Shown here piece after piece: positions 44,563 to 55,000 of a stretch of DNA of 64,000 bases. The notes beneath the pieces were generated by a model. That model was not told where the DNA came from. It made no database searches and saw only the letters and a program-made list of their open reading frames with translations. The position numbers and the translations under genes are program-made. The first letter of the stretch is position 1. Every line of letters begins with the position of its first letter. Where the stretch lies: NCBI GenBank assembly GCA_963931865.1, contig OZ007509.1, positions 12,823,671 through 12,887,670 of the forward strand. The letters run 5' to 3'. This DNA comes from Axinella damicornis. Its lineage: Eukaryota > Porifera > Demospongiae > Axinellida > Axinellidae.

Positions 44563-45334
44563 GGTTGCATGTAAAACGCGGAACGTGGAACGGAATGGAA
44601 CGTGGAATGGAACATGGAATGGAACGTGGAACGGATGTAAAATGTCATAAAGAGTCCAATAAGCGTGTTAATTAAGGTGGGCGTTAATTGGAGCTGGCGC
44701 AAGTGGATCAGTGAAGTCTCGCGCAGTCGAGTCATGGTGACAATCATATCGTGAGAGAGAGCTCAGCCTAGGCGCCTGGCCACGCGAGACTACCGGCAGG
44801 TTGTATGCCCTGGATGTGAGAGGTTCACAGTAGACAACAATATGTTAGCTGACATGACTATGCCATCCGAGTAAAGCAGGGCTATTACGGTCTTCGTCTG
44901 AGTGCGAATAAGCGTGAGCGGGCCAGCATAGCAGCACAGCTAGGTCTATAGCACTAGCACGGTACACGTTCATACAGCTTACACTAGTGATGCTACTCGT
45001 GCTTTAATATTTGTCAGAAGACAATAGCCCTGCTTCACTTCGCTGATCGGTCAACCTAGTACCTACACGAAATCCTCCATCCAGACGTAGTGACGGGTAG
45101 CCTCGCGTAGCCAGCTTGTCACTCGCGCGACGATTGTCATCATCCACCATCTCCCTTGACTCGACTCTTGCACTGTCTATGCCGACTACTGCATGCGCAG
45201 GCTCGCTCGCGCCAGCCCCAATTAATTAACACGCTGATTAGACTTATTAGGACATTTTACATCCGTTCCACGTTCCATTCCATGTTCCATTCCACGTTCC
45301 ATTCCCTTCCACGTTCCGCGTTTTACACGCAACC
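44563..45334. mobile_element. Foldback element 2 (Mutator-like), 772 bp
   Basis: Ends ggttgcatgtaaaacgcgg and the complement of ggttgcgtgtaaaacgcgg, arrays of ggaacgtggaatg units on both arms, and an exact 9-bp target duplication taccagaac (44,554-44,562 and 45,335-45,343). Shares the gtaaaacg(c/t)gg end with foldback element 1. Confidence 0.88.
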
Positions 45335-45343
45335 TACCAGAAC

Positions 45344-45677
45344 AGCAAAAACTATAAAGCAATGGAGGTATGATCCCACAAAACATACAAATCCCCTACA
45401 TATAATTCGTATTATGGGATCTGTAGGGGGATTGTACACTGACTTATCTAGCATGCGTACTGTCATATTGGTATCCTTTTACATTTAATTATAACTTGCA
45501 AATCCTCTGGTATATCAATGTGATAGGATCATAACGCAAATGAAGAACAATAAAACAGAAGAATGTGTTACAATGAAAGTTGACATTAAGAGCAGAGTAG
45601 CAGCTGAATACATGTAACATTAATGTGAAGAGAAGTGTGTGACTGCATGTTATGTCACTGTGTTCATTGTTCATTGC
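45344..45677. other. 3' flank of gene C
   Basis: Non-coding; a short inverted repeat (aatcccctaca / tgtagggggatt, about 45,390-45,435). Right half duplicated at 44,222-44,378. Confidence 0.5.
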
Positions 45678-45961
45678 TTATCCTAGCATCCTAGCATGCT
45701 GTATTTTACTGGCAATCCCATTCTGACCCACTCGTGGGTCTCTCAAAGCTTCCACCAGTCTCTGCCATGTTGGGACTCCAGCTTTCTGCACCTGATCCAC
45801 ACTCTGCAGCCACCCAGCCAGCATCTCAGTAAGGAAGCCCGGAGAGTCTATCAAGGGCCTGAGTCGGTTGTAGTCAAGGCCCAGGACTAGACCCAGGTTG
45901 ATCACTGCTGTTCTGCCCAGTGGGTGGAGGTAGACGGTGATGTCAGCTAGATCTTGGATAC
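45678..45961 (-). CDS. Gene C terminal exon: Death domain of a second type
   Basis: 284 bp from acceptor ctttgcag to stop. LADITVYLHPLGRTAVINLG, LDYNRLRPLIDSPGFLTEML, AGWLQSVDQVQKAGVPTWQR and LVEALRDPRVGQNGIA form a typical six-helix Death domain. Not closely similar to the Death exon of A and B. Confidence 0.82.
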
Positions 45962-48900
45962 CTGCAAAGTGTTAACCGTATTGTCATGCTGCTATCTAAG
46001 TCACCGGTTACATACTAGGAAGCTATATGTAAGCACTAGTGACCTACCAAGTGTTTTAGTTCCTTCCTGTACTGACATCCGAGTAGTAGTAATTTCCGAT
46101 GAGAATTCGTTTGGAATAGCATCTGATGAAAAGTAAAGATACAGAATGCATTATGACTACATAAACACTATGATAGAGTTGCTGAGGTAGTCTGACACTC
46201 ATTATCACTGCAGAGCTACTCAAATGAAGTTTTAATGTTGAGACATGCAATCATCTCTACATTTATGCTGCTATAGCAACAAGAATTAGTAATGACCAAC
46301 CTGTGGATGAGAGTACAGTGCTTTTACTGCTAGGAGACAATACTCCAGGACTTGGAGGCAGTGTGCCTGCAGCTGGAAGATTAAAAGCAAATATCAGGTT
46401 TGGGAAAAATATTCTTCACGGTTTATAAGCACAGTGGATAGTGAATGTCAATGTAGCTCTAAAGTTTACATTGCTCATATAAAATGATGAATGAATTGAT
46501 CACCTGCATCTGGGATGTAGAGGGTGAAGAATGAGCAACCCGTTGCTCCAATCAGATCAATTCCATGCTCAAGGCACACATGAGGTTTGTCTACATATGG
46601 CCAACGAAGGAGCAGCTCACACCTGGGAATCATCTGACCACCACGGAAGTGATCAACATTCCCTTTCCTAATCTAAACAAAAACACGTAGGTAAGCAACT
46701 CTTCACTTCAAATTGCATGAGCTCAAGAGTACTACTATAATAGCTAGAGTTATGTGTCACTTACTATGGGATTATAAAGTGGAATGATTTTCCAGCCACT
46801 CTTCAGCATCACGCCTTCCCTCGGAACGGATAATGAAATATTTTCCCCATCAAATCCAAGGCTCATTTCGGTATCTTCTCTGACATGTGATGTCCTGGTA
46901 TAGAACTCTTCCACAGCCTGGACATGTATTGGGAGAAGGATGGATGTTGAAAAATTGCTCCATCCAGCATGGTATGCGCATGTATATATTATACTTACAG
47001 TGCGGTCAGCATCGAGGTTCTTGGTGATCACAAAGTGCACTCTGCAGTCATTCACGCCTTTCCTGGTATAGACCTGACCGCAATATTGGTCAAAGATCTC
47101 CTTGTCGTGCCCAGCAATTTCTAGGCTCTCAACAGCTCCTACTGATGGAGTTGAGAGTGTGGATGTTTCTGTGTTAGCAGATGCTAGTTGCTTCGGCAGA
47201 TCATGGGTGGTTTGAATGGAAGTGGGTGGATAAGGTTGGACTCGGCGGGACCTTCGGGAAACTTTCCGTTTGACAACCCCAACCCCAGAAAACTGGGTTA
47301 GCGATAAGCTACCGTATGAACTGTGGTGACTGAAGACACCTCCATCTCTCGTTCTGAACATGTAAGGTAGCTCTTTCTGGGTGCATTTGGTAGAAACGAA
47401 GGCGAGCTGCGAGCACTGCTGATCACTGGAGAGGACAGCACAGTGCTGTATCTCAACAGTGAGGGGCTTTGTGAACTTGTGGGGACTGTACACCCAGTAG
47501 ACTGCACTGATGAGCTCACAGTCAGGAGGCATCTGAAACTGACCAGACAGACTGACTTGTACATTGAGCTTTGCTTCTGATACTTCAGCTGGTAGACTGC
47601 CTTGTGGAACATGAAGCTTGAAGCCGTAACCCTGAAACGGAAGATTCTGCAATTCTTGTGAGAGAGTGAATGTTGTTTGTGCAACAACCTCTGCTCCACG
47701 GAATGGTACTGTAGAGAAAATAGAACATGTTAGATCAAGCTCGAATATGGTCATGTGAAATAATACAAGTCTTAGACCAGTACGTAACAACTTGGTCTAA
47801 CTCGAGATCACGTACTCCCATTTATTGCTCTGAAATTCAAGCTAAACCAACAACTGTGAACACCAACTTACCAACTGGAGAGGACGCGGGTGTAGGCATC
47901 ATGTGCACCTGCTCTTTTCTCAGGAAGTCAATTTCTACTTCTTTGTCCATCAGATCGTCTCTCAGTTGGTCAATCTCCAAGCTGTAAGTGTCTCGAAAGA
48001 ATTCCACTTTTGTCATCTGGGTAGTCAGTTCCTGCTTTTCTAGTTCCAGTGTTTCAATTCTGTCTTGGTTGCATTGTGAGTCATTGATGATGGCAGCAAT
48101 TTCATTCTCTTTCTCTGCTACCCTTTGCTGAAGATTTCTGAGCTCTATTTGGAGTGAACCCACTTGGCTTTGCAGCACTTTGCTCTCCTCAGCTCTGTGT
48201 CTTTTAATGGTAGCAATTTCATCATCTTTTTCTTGTCCATCACAACGTAGAAACGTTACTTCTAAGTTCTTGCTCTCCAGTTCAAGCTGCAGTTTAGCTG
48301 CAAGTTCTTTAGCTTGTCCTAGTTCCTTCTCCCTTGCTCCAACCTCTCTTCTAGTTTCCATCAGCTGTTGAGCAATTGCTGCTTCTTCCTGAGCAATGAC
48401 TGGACCATTGCCACTGATTTTCTGCACTTCAGCTACTTCAACTGCTGTGATCTGGCTAGCGGGAGCATATGAAGCACCTGATGAACTATCCACTTGACCT
48501 GGTTTGGTCAGGTCTGGAACTTGGGTTGCTTTCTCTTGGGTTTGTGCAACAGCCGACACTTGTTGACTTTGAGATTGTTGAAGAGCTCTGATGTGTTCAT
48601 CCTTCCTGTATAGCTGCCGCTCTAACTCTCCTTTCTCCTGGTCTTTGGCTCGAATTTGTGCCTCTAAAGCCACTCTTACTTGCTCCTTCTCTCGTAGTTG
48701 ATGCTCCAAAGCTGATTTCATTTGATGAAACTGCTGCTCGATGGATACCGTTGCTTGCTTCCTTTGATGCTCTAAAGTCGCTTTCATCCGGTAATATGTT
48801 TGCTGTAAAGCTGTATTCGTTTGGTCTCTCACCTGGATTTGATGCTCCAAAGCTGCCCTCGTTTGATCGTTCATGTGAATGTGTTCTTCCAGGTTTTCTT

Positions 48901-51900
48901 TTGTCTGGGAAAGCTGCTGTTCTAGAACTGGGACTTGGTCAGCTTCCTGTTCAGCTCTCACGGCTCTAGCCAGGGCGAGTCTGGCTTTTTTCTGTGCTGT
49001 TGCAACCTTCTCCTCCATTTGAAGTACTTCTTCTTGCAGCTTCTGGGTATTTCGCTGTCTCTCTGAATTGTATAATGGCAAAGAATATGTTATAGACGAA
49101 TGCTTCTGAGCTCAAATTAACACAATTTACTTGTATGTGTGTTTTTTGGAAGTTATAATACTAGTCTTGTATATAATTATGTTTACACTCTACACTACAT
49201 TCAATTGTGGATTCTGAACTGTTGTGCACAATAATCCAGAAAACCTTCCCTGCTATTGTACATGTCCATAAGGTAAGTTCCGGGGTAATTGACATTGTGG
49301 CTATTCCACCTCACTGTGGTAAATGGAAAGTGTAGATAATACACTTAAATTCTCCGGCAGCAACTACGTACGCAGGATAGCACATAGTTGCCTTGAATTC
49401 TGAACCAAGTCTCACATGGCCATTGTACAAGCATCTGCACATTATGTATTGCAACATGAGTAGTCACTCAATTCTGATGTTAGCATCTTTCTGAAGATTT
49501 ACATTTGCAGCTGAAGTAAGGCTGCATGCTGGATCATATGAGTGTACATGCACATAATAACCAGTGCTCAGAAACAGTGCACACCACTTGCACGTCTCTC
49601 AGGATAGCAATGCTACTGTGGATACACAAGATGTGAAAGAGTTGACACAAAACCAGCACAAACAATGTAGCACACACCTCCCCAACAGCACAGTGAATCT
49701 GAACGTGAACGTGAACGTATATCATTCTAGCCAGGGAGTAACAGGCTAGAAGGATATGAGGGCAAAGCCTTACGTTGTCCCAGAACAACTCACACACACA
49801 GAAGTGATGGCATGCATGGTTTTCATACACCAGACAAAGGAATCGTTTCACTACAAAGTACAAACCCACACAAATCAATATTGTGATGTACTGAAGCCTC
49901 AGACAATAAGTTTTGGATACTGTAGCTAACTGCCAAGACAGTCAGATAAACAATGGGTCACTGGACTGCAGGGCAGATGATCTCTGGAGGCTTGAGCCAG
50001 TGACATTTGCCCTTACAACTTTGAATTGTCGTGAACAATTGTTTCCAGTGTTGCAAATGACCGTGAGTATTAATAATCTGTGACAATATTTGGATTGGGA
50101 CGAGAGGGTGGGAGGGTGGGAGGGTGGGAGGGTGAGGTCTGATCACACAGAGATTGAAAATGAGACAATTACCAAACAGACAGAATGAGGAACTGTTTTA
50201 TCCAGCATTGATATCAAACTTTAGTGCAAAGCAGCAGATGACAATGCAGTAGGGACAAGCCACCTGGCAATGAATGCTGTTACAACAGTAAGCTCAAGAG
50301 TGGGAAGTTACAGTAACAATATGGTATGCTCCAGCATTTCAAGCTGGACACTAGATACTGCTACATGCAGGAGTTGTAGATGGATAGCGGAATACCCAGC
50401 GGTGCTCAAATATGTACGACTCTTTCAGGGAGCCTGAGGGTGTGATCCCGGCAGTGTGACGTTAGCACAACAGAATGAAGTAGAGGAGGTTGGAACGGGG
50501 TGCCAATTAATGGCCGGTAACCACTATCAGTTCACTACAGACGTTAAGGTTTGACACCAGCATGCTCCTGCATGTTTCATGTCAACATGCTCAGTACAGA
50601 TATTGCTACATGATCTGAAGATGACTATGTCATATCACCATAATATCTGAACTGACTGTGCAGAATTCCAGCTATTCATGCAGTATTCAACCAATACAGC
50701 ATGCATCATTATCTATTGAATAAATCAGGTCATACCATGTTCAGTTTTCTTCTGTCTCAGTTTCTCCAGTTCCCTTGTTCTCTCAGCTGTCCCCAGCTGG
50801 CTGCTGTCAGCCACACCCACCAGGACCCACTGTCTAGAGGAGGGACTGTCTCCAGACTGAACTGACTCTGGGGGAGGAGAGACGGTACACAAGTACCCAC
50901 CTCCTTAGAAACACTTGGACACTCATGGCAAGTAAGCTAGTGGGCTGGATAGTATAGTCATAGTGATGTAATGTGTAGATGTACCCATTGGGCAACTATC
51001 ACCCTCTCCCTCCTATGATTAATGAGCCCTAGGAAAACCTGTTGCTGTGGGCAAGAGGATGGGCTATGGGTATGCACTGTCATGTTCACCAGGAACCAGC
51101 AGAACTACTGGGTAGTGAGTCTATTGGTACTGACACCCTTGACTCACCCAGCATGAGAAGGGGTCTGGAGTGGGTATACAGAGTTTGGGTGTTCCAGTTT
51201 GAGCATTGGCACAGTTAATCGTCGTACAACTGTCTAGCAGCTAGTATATGACTGCTAAGAGGAAGTCATGCACTACACCCATAGTCTTTGTTGTATACTC
51301 AATGAATTGGACAGCACAAAGAATGAAAGCACCTCTCCCTTACTGACATGCATGTCTCTAGCTATGCCACACATAGTACCAGGAGATGGAGGCTGCACAC
51401 ACAATTAGACAATGACATGTGTATGTCAATTAGGGACCTGTTCAATTGACAATGTCAATAAACGTACAACCCATATAGTATGGTGTGTTCTGCTCACCAA
51501 ACTCCAGCACAGTTGTATCAGCCAGCTTGGGGATATCACGGTCTCTCATTCCGCTCTCAAACTTTGAACCACCTCCAAATGTTGTGGCATGTACCCGGCC
51601 TTGGTCCATCTCGAAGGCAGTGAGGGTGTGTGCGTACCGTGGCTGTGTACCTTCAGGAAGAGTGAACTGTGGAGAGGGAAGACAACTGACTGGTGGATGC
51701 ACTGGTTCAAGATACACAGTGAGCATACTATTGTACAATTGTGCAGATCCAGAACTTGATCTGAAATGTAGAGCACATACATGTGAATTCATTTCCGATT
51801 GTAGTAAGACTCTACCACTGCCAACCAGTGTGGACAAATCCTACCACCATCAAATTCATACAACATAACTTGATCAGAGATACGTACTGCACTGTAACTT

Positions 51901-51970
51901 CCTTGGCTGAATACAACCACAGAACATTCAGTCAGTATATTAAGGAAACCTAGCTTATCCAACATTAAAA

Positions 51971-52004
<34 letters not shown>

Positions 52005-55000
52005 ACACACACACACTTTATACCTCCTCCCTACCGTATTTCCTCTAATTCATACTTCCGTCACTGTTGGTAACCTGTACAGATGATTAGAAACCTAGCA
52101 GCTAGTTTTGTGACTGAGACATGGACAGAAAGCAAATAGCCACTGCTAGACCAGTCTGGATGGGCAGTGGTCGGCCGAGAGTGGTGACTACTAAAGCTCG
52201 TTGATGGGTGGGTGTGCTAGAGAGCTTTGATGGTCATGACCATAACAAGACCTTAACAACAGGTGAAGTACATAGTGCAAACATTTAAGCCATAGTGTCC
52301 CTTAGATCTGGGGTTAGTACAGAGTTTAGATCTAGAGTGAATTCATCTTGAGTATATATATATAGCAGCTTTTACTTGAATTCAAGTCCCTCTCCACTCA
52401 GTGCTATCCACTGCTTCTTGTACACATGAACCCCTTCACTGCTGATTGACAGCCCTCAGCCAGGATGCTAAAACCTCTCTCATCAAAAATTAGTTCAAGT
52501 TCTGGACTAAATTTCTGAGTAGATGTCCGGCAAAAATTCCACATGTAAAATAAACTTCCTGTCTGGTAATTAGGCTGTTAAACTACAGTACCCTTATATT
52601 CCCACACCTGCTGAGGAAAGAACTGAACTTTCCCCACTGGGTGCCAAAAATGGGGGAAGAAACCTGCACCCTCATTCCCAGGCCAGACATGGGAGGAGGA
52701 TGTTATTGTGCCTCTCATGAAATCTTATAGTCTATTGTACTGTATGTGTGACGTCAATTTCCACCTAGGTAGTGGGCGCAGGTGCCATCCAGAATATCAA
52801 GCTATACTTTCAAGCTTAATTGTAGCCTATAACCCTGGATGACAAGCTATAGGAAACACTTCAAGTTACCAACATGTTCCTTCCTCCAAAGGTTTATGGT
52901 ACAGGTGCTATTGTTGCAGCTAATCACTCAGGGGTAGAGCTGGGAGGCTGGATTATCAGGACAGATAACTACACTCTTAATGGACCTGAGTGACCCACAC
53001 AGGGTTCTCTCTGGTTGCCGTTCCCCTTTCCATCTCAGCCAGTCTTTTGCTCACCTATGAATATAGTTTGTAATTAGCGTACCTAATCAGGACATAAGTT
53101 AACCCACAATCATTTGGGTACGATATCGACTCAGCATTATAAAAGCCTGGATGCCAGCCTGTGTTCTGGTCAGTTGGTGTTATACTGCACTGACCAGTTT
53201 GAAACTGGTGTATGCAGGCAGGCATCCCTTTGATGAACTTTCATGCAGGTTCAGCGCTATCAACGGACTTTCAACCAGTGGGAGATTTCAATTCAGAAAA
53301 CAAAGTTTCGACCGAGTTTTGTCGGTCTTCATCAGGCATTTGCAGGGTTTCCCCACACATGTTACTATACTCCAAGCAATCAAAACTAGCAGTGAGAATG
53401 GCCTGGGAATGATGTTGTTATAGTTAGGTACTTTGGTCATAGTTGGCCCCACACCTACACCTCCCTCACCTCCCTCCACCTCCCAGAGGTCACATCTAGC
53501 AGCCAGGCATCTGTTAGAGTATTGCCATTGTTATCGATCCCACCAGTCATGAGTAGGACCGGATGGTCATCGTCATAGTTGAGGCAGCAGGCAGCATGGT
53601 CTTCCCTCCCCACTGGCCAAGGGGCTCCCTCTTTCCTCTCCAGTTTGGTCCATTCCTGGGAGAAGTGACAATGAACAGTAGCATGTCAGAATACACCTCA
53701 GGCAAACATGTCAGAACACACACAAACAAAACTCACAGTGTACAGTAGTACAATGGGAAAACCCACTAGCAGTACAATACCACATCAGCTACTCTTTGCC
53801 ACCTACACACTACAGTAAAGCATTGACATGGAGTTTTCATATGTGGCTCAAGAACATGAAGAGTTATGTAGCGTAGTTTGTACGGTCTGTTAGTCCATAC
53901 ACTACTAAAATAGGGTGTATACGTAGTGGGAGAATATATGTTTGGTGTTCTGTTCCACTGTGTTGGTGTGTTGGTGTAATGAACACTCTTGAGTGTTGTA
54001 CAAACTGCCTATTGGTACGTACGTAGCTATAGGTGAGTGTGTATGGTAACTGAATTGACTATGTAACATTATACCATTTTGGGATGAAAAACTCTACTGG
54101 CACACTTTCAAGCCAATTTCCGTGTGACTCATATCTGCTTTTAAAACATGAAAACCTACTAAGTGGGTCAGTGTGAGTACGTACACACATCGAACCCCAC
54201 ACCAACATCAATAGTTTAAGCCAATGTGAGTATGAAATATGGAAGGTGATCTGAACCCATACAGTTAGGCTTGTTACCATGTTCAGGGGGAAAATACAAT
54301 CACACTGGGTTCTTAGCGGTATGTTTTGTAAGCTGAAGTGAGCTAGTAACACGGAAAGTGATCCAAATTTCTGTCACTGGGTTTCTTTCCATATATGGAT
54401 ACCATGTGAAAACATCCAAGTATTGCTGTTAATGCAGGGGCAGATACGTCTGCACTCACACTAGGGAACAGTCCATTATGATGAAAACACAAGTAATTCA
54501 TAACCTATACCTGGTTGGTTTCTGCCTCAGTAAGTTTGAATGGTATGTTTTGTGGTGAGCCAAGATTGTTTGGCATACTCACATACACCACTAGGTAATT
54601 GCTTGTACAACACTAAATTAAGACTGTTTGTAATTCTCTTACATCAGCACATCCTACGTTGGGCGTACATACATTGTGACAATAGACACATGTGTAACCA
54701 TTGCATACTGGCACTCAACCCATCTCTACAGATTCTAGTATTATCAGTGCCTAGCAGTGCAGTCCCCAAGTTTGAGGGTGAAAAGTTACGATAAAACCAC
54801 ATTCTCAACCCTTTGTTTAAGAAAGGCTTGGAAACCACATGCATATTAGTTTTCTGGCTTATAGTAAAATCATTGCCATACTTGATAACTCTGCAGTATT
54901 CCACTGGCCATTGGAATGTGTCCTATTTCTAGAGTTTGTATACTGTTACTACTGTCAACACATTTTGCAAGAGCATGCACTCTAATCATAGGTACCATTT

